The notes under the pieces were generated by a model. It was not told the DNA's origin and did no database searches. It was given only the letters and a program-made list of their open reading frames with translations. Shown here piece by piece: positions 43,589 through 51,277 of a DNA stretch of 63,491 bases. The stretch lies in assembly GCA_016789705.1 (NCBI GenBank), contig JAEUQR010000099.1, positions 1 to 63,491 on the forward strand. Reading direction: 5' to 3'. Within the stretch, counting starts at the first letter, position 1, and each line of letters starts with the position of its first letter. This DNA comes from Acidobacteriota bacterium. GTDB taxonomy: Bacteria; Acidobacteriota; Vicinamibacteria; Vicinamibacterales; UBA2999. Position numbers and translations under genes: made by a program.

Positions 43589-45031
43589 TCAGCGGCGGCT
43601 GAAGAGGAACTCCTGCACCTTGCCGTCGGGCGTGCGATACATGAGCGTGGACGCCGGCGTGTCGCCCACCGTGAGCGCCAGCATCGACACTTCCATACCG
43701 CCACGTTCGCGGATCGCGCCGGGCTGCACGTCGTGCACTTCGCCGGCGTCGGCGAGTGACTTCGCCATCACCGCCAGGCGCGCCGGGGTCAGGAACGCGC
43801 TGTATTCGTCGCCCAGCAGGGCGCGGTTCACCTCGCCCGTGCGGATCTGCGCGAGCAGGTCGAGGGCCACGTCGCGCGCCGGCGGACCGCTGACGGACGG
43901 CGCGTCGGCCACCGGCGTCAGCTTCGCGAGCACCGCGCTCTCGATCGTGTCGAGCACGCCGCCGGCCCAGTCGGCATTCGCCATCACGACGACCGCCGAC
44001 CGCGACGACGGCACCATCGCGTTGCGCGCGCCGAAGCCGCTCACCGCGCCGCCGTGCTGCAGCACGAGCGCCGGTCCGCGATCGCGGATCGACTGGCCGC
44101 AGCCGTACCCGCTCGTGCGGCCGTCGCTGAGCCGGCGCGGCGTGGTCATCGTGGCCCACGAGGCCGGCGACAGCACCTTGCCGTCCATGAGCGCGAGATC
44201 CCACGCAAGCAGATCGCCCGGCGTGGACCAGATGCCGCCGGCCGCGCCGATCCAGCCCGTGCCCTCGGGCACGGCCGGTTCGGCGTCGCCCAGACCGAGC
44301 GGCGTGTAGCCTTCCGCCATCCCCGGACCGCCGCGGGCCGGTTCGTAGCGTGTATGCGTGAGGCCGAGCGGTGCGAACAGCCGGCGTTCGAGCTGCGCCG
44401 CGAACGGCTCGCGCCCGGCGCGTTCGGCAATCGCGCCAAGCAGCAGGTAGCCGGTGTTGCTGTAGGAATAACGGGCGCGCGGCTCGAAGTCGAGCGGACG
44501 CGAGGCGAACTCGCGCACGATGTCGACGCTCGGGCGCGGCGCCGCCATCGGCCGGTCCACGAAATCGAGCGGATAGTAGTCGCGGTAGCCCGACACCATG
44601 CCGCCGATGTCGGCGAGCGTGATGTCACGTGCCCGCGTGAGGCCCGGCTCGTATCGCGCCACCGTGTCGGCGAACGAGAGCTCCTTCTCCTGCTCGAGCT
44701 GCAGTGCCACGGCACAGGTGAACTGTTTCGTGACCGAGCCAATCGCGAAGAGCGTCTCGGTGGCCACCGGCGTCTTGTCGGCCACGCGCGCCAGGCCGTA
44801 GCCCTTGGCGAAGATCATCTGGCCGTCCTTCATCACCCCGACGTTCACACCGATGGCGTGCTGCGCCGCCACCGTGGCGCTGATGAAGGCGTCGAGGTCG
44901 GCCACCGAGAGCGACGCCAGGACGGGCGCGGCCGGCTGAGCCGGCTCAACCGGCGTCGGCGCCTCGCTGGCGCGTCCGCAGGCCGAAGTCAGGAGCGCGA
45001 GCGTGAGAAGCGCGGCGCGGCAGGTCGTCAT
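43589..45031 (-). CDS. Class C beta-lactamase-like serine hydrolase, lipoprotein
   Basis: 480 aa. Lipobox LTSAC (Cys18). Serine hydrolase motifs: S99-V-T-K102, YSN (about 191-193) and QHGGAVSG (about 320, replacing KTG). The beta-lactamase/DD-peptidase fold covers about 45-370, with a C-terminal beta domain (about 380-480). Likely an esterase or peptidase anchored at the outer membrane; penicillinase activity is not implied by HGG. TATGAT is nine bases upstream of the ATG, with no Shine-Dalgarno. Confidence 0.87.
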   Translation of the reverse strand: MTTCRAALLTLALLTSACGRASEAPTPVEPAQPAAPVLASLSVADLDAFISATVAAQHAIGVNVGVMKDGQMIFAKGYGLARVADKTPVATETLFAIGSVTKQFTCAVALQLEQEKELSFADTVARYEPGLTRARDITLADIGGMVSGYRDYYPLDFVDRPMAAPRPSVDIVREFASRPLDFEPRARYSYSNTGYLLLGAIAERAGREPFAAQLERRLFAPLGLTHTRYEPARGGPGMAEGYTPLGLGDAEPAVPEGTGWIGAAGGIWSTPGDLLAWDLALMDGKVLSPASWATMTTPRRLSDGRTSGYGCGQSIRDRGPALVLQHGGAVSGFGARNAMVPSSRSAVVVMANADWAGGVLDTIESAVLAKLTPVADAPSVSGPPARDVALDLLAQIRTGEVNRALLGDEYSAFLTPARLAVMAKSLADAGEVHDVQPGAIRERGGMEVSMLALTVGDTPASTLMYRTPDGKVQEFLFSRR

Positions 45032-45040
45032 GGTGGCGGC

Positions 45041-45046
45041 ATCATA
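45041..45046 (-). promoter_or_regulatory. -10 hexamer for the serine hydrolase gene
   Basis: TATGAT on the minus strand lies nine bases before the ATG at 45031, in the 48-base gap after the anti-sigma gene. Confidence 0.4.
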
Positions 45047-45079
45047 CCCGCTCGACCGCGGCCGTGCCGCGCCCCGGCC

Positions 45080-45343
45080 TCAGCGCGTCGCGGTGGCAAT
45101 CACCCGCCGCACCCGCGCCACCACGTCGTCGTCCAGCGCCTCGGGCGCCGCGAGCTGCCGCCGCATGCCGGCGAGCAGCGCCACGAACCCGGCGCCGAAC
45201 TGCTCGCACTGGCGGCAGCCGGCCACGTGCGCCTCGATGCGGGCGCCGAGCGCCGCCGGCACGTCGCCGTCGACGACATCACTGAGCGCCTGCATCACCT
45301 CGCTGCACGTCAGTCCGGCCACCTCACGCTCGTCGGGTCGCAC
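45080..45343 (-). CDS. Soluble zinc-binding anti-sigma factor (zf-HC2)
   Basis: 87 aa. C13 and H39-x3-C43-x2-C46 form the ZAS zinc motif of anti-sigma factors that hold ECF sigma factors inactive; several respond to thiol oxidation. There is no membrane segment, unlike most zf-HC2 anti-sigmas. It overlaps the sigma gene end by 20 bases, as expected for a cognate pair. Confidence 0.85.
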   Translation of the reverse strand: MRPDEREVAGLTCSEVMQALSDVVDGDVPAALGARIEAHVAGCRQCEQFGAGFVALLAGMRRQLAAPEALDDDVVARVRRVIATATR

Positions 45344-45914
45344 GGGCCACCTCCTCGTTCACACGCGCCGCGAGCGTCATCCGCGCGCGGTGCAGCCGGC
45401 TCTTCATCGCCGCGAGCGTCAGGCCGAGCAGCGCCGCCGTCTCCTCGCCCGACTGCCCTTCCAGATCGCGCAGCGTCAGCACTTCCCGATCGAGCGGGTC
45501 CAGCGTGACGAACGCCGCCCTGACCAGGTCGCGCCGTTCGGCCGCAAGCGCCAGCGTTTCCGGATCGTCACTGCCCCAGCCCGCCCGCACGCCGAGCTCG
45601 TCGAGCGGCACCTCGGCCGCCTCGTGCCGGCGCACGTCGTCGCGCCGCCGCCAGGCGGTGTGCCGGGCGATCGTGAAGAGCCACGTGCGCAGGCTCGACG
45701 CGCCGCGAAACGCCGACGCTCCGCGCCACGCGGCGAGGAACGTCTGCTGCAGCACGTCCTCCGCCTCCGCCGGCCGGCCCACGTGCAGGCGGATGAGCCT
45801 GAGCACGCTCGGGGCCTGCCGCACGACCAGATCGTCGAAGGCCGTGCGGTCGCCGGCGGCGGCGCGCGCGAGCAGCGCCTCGTCGCTTACGCGCCCGGCT
45901 TCCGGATCGGACAC
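45324..45914 (-). CDS. ECF-type RNA polymerase sigma factor
   Basis: 196 aa. Region 2 about 15-85 (AEDVLQQTFLAAWRGASAFRG, then LRTWLFTIARHTA) and region 4 about 125-180 (LDREVLTLRDLEGQSGEETA, helix-turn-helix LLGLTLAAMKSRLHRAR). The GTG at 45914 is chosen; the start lies within the last 28 bases of the DUF2892 gene, so the two are translationally linked. The following overlapping zf-HC2 gene is its likely regulator. The target promoter is unknown. Confidence 0.9.
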   Translation of the reverse strand: MSDPEAGRVSDEALLARAAAGDRTAFDDLVVRQAPSVLRLIRLHVGRPAEAEDVLQQTFLAAWRGASAFRGASSLRTWLFTIARHTAWRRRDDVRRHEAAEVPLDELGVRAGWGSDDPETLALAAERRDLVRAAFVTLDPLDREVLTLRDLEGQSGEETAALLGLTLAAMKSRLHRARMTLAARVNEEVARATRRA

Positions 45915-46099
45915 GTCGAGAATCCCAGCACCGAGTAGAGCGGGCACGTCCCGGCGAGACCGGTCAGGATCGGCACGACGCCGATGTAGCCCCATGGGCC
46001 AAGCGTGCCCATCGCCGCCAGCGCCACGAGCGCCACGCCCAGGCCGACGCGCGCCACACGTTCCACCGGATGTTCGTTCACCGCAAAGAAGTTCGCCAT
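45887..46099 (-). CDS. DUF2892/YgaP-like inner membrane protein
   Basis: 70 aa with two helices. NEHPVERVARVGLGVALVAL (about 7-26) is followed by GYIGVVPILTGLAGTCPLYSVLGFSTC (in part, about 37-63). Conserved Cys residues in the second helix and tail match YgaP-like/DUF2892 proteins, often linked to sulfur or thiol redox. GGAGG precedes the ATG at 46099. It is the first gene of the sigma/anti-sigma operon. Confidence 0.85.
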   Translation of the reverse strand: MANFFAVNEHPVERVARVGLGVALVALAAMGTLGPWGYIGVVPILTGLAGTCPLYSVLGFSTCPIRKPGA

Positions 46100-46299
46100 C
46101 GGGATGCCTCCTCCGTCGTTCACGAGACATAGAGCCCGCGGGGCGGAAAAGGATTCTGGCGCCGGTGACCGCCCGCTTCCATGCGCCGGATTTTCGCTTG
46201 CCATTCGCCTGAGAAATGTGGAGGCTAGGCCGTTGTGACGAATTGTCGCAGGGCCGGCCGCGGCCCGGAGGTCGGCCAGGTCCGGCGAAGGAGCTCCAG

Positions 46300-47742
46300 A
46301 TGAAGCGTGCGCTGAGCGTGCTGGCGGGTGCGTGGATCCTCTCGTGTGGGGTGGCGGGCGACGCCGCGGCGCAGGCCCCGGCCGCTACCGGGCCGACGTT
46401 CACGAAAGACGTCGCGCCGATCCTCAACAAGCACTGCGTGAGCTGCCATCGGCCGGGCGAGATCGGCCCGATGTCCTTCCAGAGCTACGAAACCACGCGG
46501 CCGTGGGCGCGCTCGATCAAGGACAAGGTGGTCAAGCGCGAGATGCCGCCGTGGGCGGCCGACCCGGCGCACAGCATGAAGATGGGCAACGATCGCAGCC
46601 TGTCGCAGGCTGAGATCGACACGCTCGTCGGCTGGGCCGGTGGCGGCGCGCCGCGCGGCAATCCGGCCGACCTGCCGCCCGCACCCACCTTCGCGTCCGG
46701 CTGGCAGCTCGGCGAGCCCGACTTCGTCTTCGAGCAGCCCGTCGCCTGGACGGTGAAGCCCGACGCGCAGGAGCCGTATCTCTACTTCTACGAGAAGATC
46801 CCGTTCAGCGAAGACAAGTTCGCGACGAGCGTCGAGATCCGGCCGAGCAACTTCAGCGTGGTGCATCACTCTGGCGTCTACATCGTGGATATCCCGGATG
46901 GCTACACGGTGAAGGACGGCTACCTCTACGACACCGACGGCAAGCAGGTGCCGCCGAGCGTGCCGATGGGCAAGAAGGCCACATCGGGTGACGGCACGCC
47001 GCTCGCCGGCGCCGACAAGATCATCTCCTACGTGCCCGGCCGAGGCTACGAGAAGTATCCCGACGGCTACGCCAAGCGCGTGCCGGCCAACAAGTACGTG
47101 CGCTGGGTCATGCACTACAACCCGACGGGGCAGCCCGAAACCGACCGCAGCAAGCTCGGTCTGTGGTGGGCCAAAGGCCCCGTGCGTCAGGAAGTGCTGA
47201 ACCTGCAGGCCGGCGATCCGGTGCCCGGCAGCGGCGGCCGCGGGCTCTACTTCGCGCAGGGCAAGGAAGTGCTCTACGAGTCGGACGACACCACGGGCCG
47301 GCGCGGCAAGACGCCGACGATTCCGCCCTACGTCGGTGACTTCAAGATGATGGGCATCACGCCGGTGAACGAACCGATCACGCTCTACGCGCTGACGCCG
47401 CACATGCACCTGCGCGGCAAGAGCATGAAGTGGTGGGTGACGTATCCCGACGGCCGCGAAGAAGTCATCCTCGACGTGCCGAACTTCGACTTCAACTGGC
47501 AGATCCAGTATGAGCTGGCCACGCCGCTGAAGATCCCGGCCGGCAGCAAGATCACCAACGTGGCCATCTACGACAACTCTGTGAACAACAAGTGGAATCC
47601 GGCGCCCGAGAAGGAAGTCTACTGGTCGGAACAGAGCTGGGATGAGATGTACCAGCCGACGACGCAGTTCTCGGTCGACAGCCAGGATCTGACCAAGACC
47701 GTGAAGCGGTCCACGAGCGAACAGCCGCGCCAGCGGCAGTGA
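46300..47742 (+). CDS. Exported cytochrome c fused to a copper type II monooxygenase-like domain
   Basis: 480 aa. Signal peptide (1-25), monohaem cytochrome c with C46-V-S-C49-H50 and a candidate axial Met downstream, then a PHM/DBM-type domain. Copper ligands match in order: H189-H190 (VVHHSGV), H272 (MHYNPTG), H368-M-H370 (PHMHLRGKS) and a Met in SWDEM. PHM-type enzymes hydroxylate with ascorbate; here a fused cytochrome could deliver electrons. GAAGGAG precedes the ATG. Two coupled small genes follow. Confidence 0.88.
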   Translation: MKRALSVLAGAWILSCGVAGDAAAQAPAATGPTFTKDVAPILNKHCVSCHRPGEIGPMSFQSYETTRPWARSIKDKVVKREMPPWAADPAHSMKMGNDRSLSQAEIDTLVGWAGGGAPRGNPADLPPAPTFASGWQLGEPDFVFEQPVAWTVKPDAQEPYLYFYEKIPFSEDKFATSVEIRPSNFSVVHHSGVYIVDIPDGYTVKDGYLYDTDGKQVPPSVPMGKKATSGDGTPLAGADKIISYVPGRGYEKYPDGYAKRVPANKYVRWVMHYNPTGQPETDRSKLGLWWAKGPVRQEVLNLQAGDPVPGSGGRGLYFAQGKEVLYESDDTTGRRGKTPTIPPYVGDFKMMGITPVNEPITLYALTPHMHLRGKSMKWWVTYPDGREEVILDVPNFDFNWQIQYELATPLKIPAGSKITNVAIYDNSVNNKWNPAPEKEVYWSEQSWDEMYQPTTQFSVDSQDLTKTVKRSTSEQPRQRQ

Positions 47743-47771
47743 CCGCGCGTGTCCGAGGCTTCGTCGTACGC

Positions 47772-48386
47772 ATGACCACACGTCGCATCGTTCAGGGCGC
47801 CGCCGCGCTGCTCCTCGGGCTCGGCCTGGCGGCGCCGGCCGGCGCTCAGGCGCCGCAGGAACAGCTGAAGAGTCAGGTGCCCACGCTCGGGCGGCCGACG
47901 AAACCCGACGACCCGGCGCCGCTGCTCGACTTCTGGCTGTACTTCAAGGGCAGCTGGAACGTCACGTGGGACTATCCCGAAGGTCCGCTCGGCCCGGCCG
48001 ACGTGCTGAGCGGCACGACCGTCTACACCCAGAAGAGCCCGAGGACGTTCGAGGCGGTGACGAAGGCGGAGCACAGCGGGGGCGCCGTCACGATCACCGA
48101 AGTGCTCGAGTACGACCGCGAGGGGCACGCGCTCACCCGCACCGTGACCGACAGCCGTGGTTTCTCGTACACGCAGAAGGGCACGGTCAATGGCGACCTC
48201 GGCGGGCAGTTCACCATCCGCCTCGAAAGCGCGCCCTTCACCGTGAAGGGCCAGACCGTGCGTCTCAACAGCGTCATGCGCCTGCTCTCGCCGCTCAACT
48301 ACCGCACGCAGTACACCCTTTCGGTGGATGGCGGGCCGTTCACCAACTACGGGAATCCGTGGTGGCGCAAGGAGTTTTCGAAATGA
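47772..48386 (+). CDS. Exported beta-rich protein of unknown function
   Basis: 204 aa with a signal peptide (about 1-25). The mature protein alternates short strands ([19 protein letters not shown] about 51-69) like a lipocalin/DUF1579-type barrel, but no firm match is recalled. It follows the cytochrome-monooxygenase gene by 29 bases and overlaps the next gene by ATGA, so the three probably form an operon. Confidence 0.7.
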   Translation: MTTRRIVQGAAALLLGLGLAAPAGAQAPQEQLKSQVPTLGRPTKPDDPAPLLDFWLYFKGSWNVTWDYPEGPLGPADVLSGTTVYTQKSPRTFEAVTKAEHSGGAVTITEVLEYDREGHALTRTVTDSRGFSYTQKGTVNGDLGGQFTIRLESAPFTVKGQTVRLNSVMRLLSPLNYRTQYTLSVDGGPFTNYGNPWWRKEFSK

Positions 48387-48829
48387 CACGTCAACGTGCC
48401 GGGGTTCGGGTCCCGGGGCTCGGGGCCGTTGCTCTCCGGCGGGCCGTCGCCGGGCTCACCACGGCCGCGGCGCTCGCCGCCGCAACCACCGCCGCCGCGC
48501 GCGCGCAGGCGCCGGCCCCCGCGCAGAAGGTGCCGATCGTGGCCGTCACCGGCTGCCTCGCCGAACAGGGCACGAACTGGTCGCTCACGAACGCGACCGA
48601 CCCGGTGCCGAGCATCGCCAACGGACCGCCCGCCGGCGAAGCCATCAAGGGGCCCACCTCGGGCGCCGCGTCCTACCGCCTCATCGGCGTGTCGGAATTC
48701 GATCTGCCGGCGCACAGGGGCCACACCGTGCTCGTGAAGGGCCTGCTCATCAAGGCCACGCCGGTCAGCCGGGTGAATGTGACCTCCGTGACGATGGTGT
48801 CGTCGGCGTGCGCGCCGGCGGCGAAGTAG
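48383..48829 (+). CDS. Small exported protein of unknown function
   Basis: 148 aa, starting in an ATGA overlap with the preceding gene. Signal peptide (about 1-42), then a region with [22 protein letters not shown] (in part, about 53-73) and [14 protein letters not shown] (about 112-125), an OB-like beta pattern seen in exported VTGCL-type proteins. Function unknown; it likely serves with the copper monooxygenase operon. Confidence 0.68.
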   Translation: MTRQRAGVRVPGLGAVALRRAVAGLTTAAALAAATTAAARAQAPAPAQKVPIVAVTGCLAEQGTNWSLTNATDPVPSIANGPPAGEAIKGPTSGAASYRLIGVSEFDLPAHRGHTVLVKGLLIKATPVSRVNVTSVTMVSSACAPAAK

Positions 48830-49044
48830 GCGCGCAAGTCCCGTCCCGCCGCGGCACGGCACCGCCCGCGGGCGGCGCGCCACTTCCGTCGGTGCTGTCC
48901 GACAACGGAGCACTCGCGCGGTGTGCGGTGTGCGCCGTGCACACCCGCCCGATTGCGCTATCTGCCGTCATCCAAGGGGTTTGGGGGTCACGCCTCGGGC
49001 GTGGCAGTGGCTTTGCTCATTCCGGAGGCAGGAGTCCCCCCGGT

Positions 49045-50076
49045 ATGCAGCGAATCGCCCGTCTCACCGTCACCCTCTGCGCGCTGCTGGCGCTCGCCGC
49101 GAGCCCGGCCGTCGCTCAGCAGTTCGTCGTCTTCAGTGCGCGTCACGATGCGACCGCGAGCCAGGTCGTGCTCGTCGGCGCGGGCTTCCGTGCCGACATG
49201 CGCATCCTGCTGAACGGGGCAGCGCTCGCGAACGCGTCGGTCACCTCCACGGAGATGCGGGCCAAGCTGCCGGCGCTCCAACCCGGCACCTACCGGCTCG
49301 TCATCGACCCGAAGCGCGGCAATCCGCAGCGCTTCATGGTCACCGTCACGCCGCCCGCGATGGCCGGTAGCGGCGTTCCCGGGCCGATGGGGCCGATGGG
49401 CCCGCAAGGTCCCGCCGGCCCGCAGGGGCCGCAGGGTCTTGCCGGTCTCACCGGCGCGCAGGGGCCGGCAGGTCCGGTGGGCCCCGCAGGGCCCGCAGGG
49501 CCGGTGGGCCCGGCCGGCACCACGGGCGCCGCCGGTGCGATGGGGCCAGCAGGGCCGCAGGGTGTGGCGGGTCCGGTGGGCCCGGTGGGTCCGGCAGGGC
49601 CACAGGGTGCGGCAGGACCGCAGGGGCCGGCCGGCACTTCGGCCGGCGCGGTCGTGGCCGCCAACGGCGCCACGCTCGGCACGGTGCTGAGCTTCCAGCC
49701 AGGCACCGCCATGCTCGTCGCTCTGCAGGATCAGGGCGTGTGGCTCGCGGCGCCGGTCACACCCGAGGGCATTCAGCCCACCAGTCTTCTGGCGCTCTAC
49801 GGCGACGAGGCGTGCGGCACGCCGCCCTTTATCCCGCTCGAGACCAATCCGGCGCCGTTCTATCGCCTGCTCCAGACCACCGCGCCCGGCGCCACGGTCG
49901 GCTACTACGCGGGCAACCCGATGGTGACGCGCGGGTTCCTCGCCGTGTCGCCGCTCGGCCACCCCGAACAGTGCCAGCCGGCGGCCGGAACCGGCTGGGA
50001 CGCGTCGATGCTCGCCGGTCCGCTCCGGACGATCGACCTCGGCGGCTTCCCCGCGCCGTTCGCCATCAAGCCCTGA
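49045..50076 (+). CDS. Secreted collagen-like protein with N-terminal TIG-like domain
   Basis: 343 aa. Signal peptide (1-24), an IPT/TIG-like beta domain (about 30-105), then about 29 uninterrupted Gly-X-Y triplets (about 110-200, rich in GPA, GPQ and GPV), and a C-terminal domain (about 205-343) with Cys residues. The Gly-X-Y run should form a triple helix, giving a trimeric surface or secreted fibre. GGAGG is upstream. The repeat DNA (about 49374-49645) is coding and is not a CRISPR or satellite. Confidence 0.85.
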   Translation: MQRIARLTVTLCALLALAASPAVAQQFVVFSARHDATASQVVLVGAGFRADMRILLNGAALANASVTSTEMRAKLPALQPGTYRLVIDPKRGNPQRFMVTVTPPAMAGSGVPGPMGPMGPQGPAGPQGPQGLAGLTGAQGPAGPVGPAGPAGPVGPAGTTGAAGAMGPAGPQGVAGPVGPVGPAGPQGAAGPQGPAGTSAGAVVAANGATLGTVLSFQPGTAMLVALQDQGVWLAAPVTPEGIQPTSLLALYGDEACGTPPFIPLETNPAPFYRLLQTTAPGATVGYYAGNPMVTRGFLAVSPLGHPEQCQPAAGTGWDASMLAGPLRTIDLGGFPAPFAIKP

Positions 50077-50084
50077 CACCTGCC

Positions 50085-50117
50085 GTCCGGCTCGTGGCCA
50101 CGCGCCACGGGCCGGAC
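50085..50117 (+). terminator. Hairpin after the collagen-like gene
   Basis: A 13-bp stem (GTCCGGCTCGTGG with CCACGGGCCGGAC, one G-T wobble) encloses a 7-base loop, 9 bases past the stop. No T-run. Confidence 0.5.
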
Positions 50118-50161
50118 ACGCCGACCGCCACGCCGCGCGGGTGTGCCTCAGCGGCCGCATC

Positions 50162-50170
50162 TGCTAGCAT
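50162..50170 (+). promoter_or_regulatory. Extended -10 before the hydroxyaspartate-aldolase-like gene
   Basis: TGCTAGCAT lies ten bases before the ATG at 50181, without a Shine-Dalgarno. Confidence 0.4.
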
Positions 50171-50180
50171 CGCGCCGACG

Positions 50181-51272
50181 ATGATCCGCGCCGAGATCCC
50201 GACGCCCGCCCTGCTGCTCGATCTCGACGCCTTCGACGCGAACGTCACGGCCATGACCGGCGTCGTCTCGGCGCACGGAAAAGCGCTCCGTCCGCACGCC
50301 AAGACGCACAAGTGTCCGGAGATCGCCCGCCGACTCGTGCGCGCGGGCGCCGTGGGCGCCTGCACGGCAAAACTCGGCGAGGCAGAAGTGTTCGCGGCCC
50401 ACGACGTGCGCGGCCTGCTCGTGACGACCGCCGTCGTTGGCGAGGCGAAGGCCGCCCGCGCCGCAACGCTCGCCCGCCTCGCGCCCGACACCATCGTCGT
50501 GGCCGACGACGTCGGCCAGGTGGCCGTGCTCGATCGCGCGGCCAAACACGCCGGCGTGCGGCTGCGCGTCGCCGTGGATCTCTACTTCGGCCGCACCGGC
50601 GTCGCTCCCGGCGCGCCGGCCCTCGCCGTGGCGCAGGCAATTGCCGCGGCGCCGCATCTCGACTTCGCCGGGCTCCAGGCCTACGACGCCACCGCCTCTC
50701 ACACGTTCGGCGCCGAAGCGCGCCGCGCCCGCACCACCGGCACGATGGGTGAAGCCGTGGCCACGCGCGCGCTGCTCGAGGCGCACGGCATCCCCTGCCC
50801 GATGGTGTCGGCCGGCTCCACCGGGAGCTACGGCGTGGATGCGGCCATCGACGGCCTCACCGAACTGCAGCCAGGCAGCTTCATCTTCATGGACACCGAC
50901 TACCTGCAGATCGGCGGCGCCGCCGGCGCCGCCTACGACGACTTCCGCCCGTCGCTCTCGGTCGTGACGACGGTCGTGAGCGTGCACGGCGATGAGGCCA
51001 TCGTGGACGGCGGGTTCAAGGCGTTCGCAACCGATCGGCCGTACCCGCCGGTGCCCGTCGACCGGCCCGACCTCTCCTATGCCTGGGCCGGCGATGAACA
51101 CGGACGCATCGACATGCGGCGCGCCACCCGCCGGCTCGCCGTCGGCGACCGCCTCGAGTTCCGCGCTCCGCACTGCGATCCCACGGTGAACCTCTACGAC
51201 GAGATCCATGCGCTGCGCGGCGACGACGTCGAGGCCGTGTGGGCGATTGCCGCGCGCGGGAAGAGCCAGTAG
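50181..51272 (+). CDS. D-threonine/3-hydroxy-D-aspartate aldolase-family PLP enzyme
   Basis: 363 aa with the fold-type III alanine-racemase N-terminal barrel and DSD1-type C-terminal domain. The PLP lysine is K41 in RPHAKTHK; the metal site is H331-C-D333 in APHCDPTVNLYDE. The family cleaves 3-hydroxy-D-amino acids to glycine plus an aldehyde, including D-3-hydroxyaspartate to glycine and glyoxylate. Position next to a glycolate-type oxidase favours glyoxylate chemistry, as inference. The next gene begins six bases after the stop. Confidence 0.88.
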   Translation: MIRAEIPTPALLLDLDAFDANVTAMTGVVSAHGKALRPHAKTHKCPEIARRLVRAGAVGACTAKLGEAEVFAAHDVRGLLVTTAVVGEAKAARAATLARLAPDTIVVADDVGQVAVLDRAAKHAGVRLRVAVDLYFGRTGVAPGAPALAVAQAIAAAPHLDFAGLQAYDATASHTFGAEARRARTTGTMGEAVATRALLEAHGIPCPMVSAGSTGSYGVDAAIDGLTELQPGSFIFMDTDYLQIGGAAGAAYDDFRPSLSVVTTVVSVHGDEAIVDGGFKAFATDRPYPPVPVDRPDLSYAWAGDEHGRIDMRRATRRLAVGDRLEFRAPHCDPTVNLYDEIHALRGDDVEAVWAIAARGKSQ

Positions 51273-51277
51273 ACGGC

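Noticed and set aside
49374..49645. GGN-NNN-type DNA repeats considered as a CRISPR or tandem repeat
   Set aside because: They encode in-frame Gly-X-Y triplets of the collagen-like protein; spacing is nine bases with no spacers.
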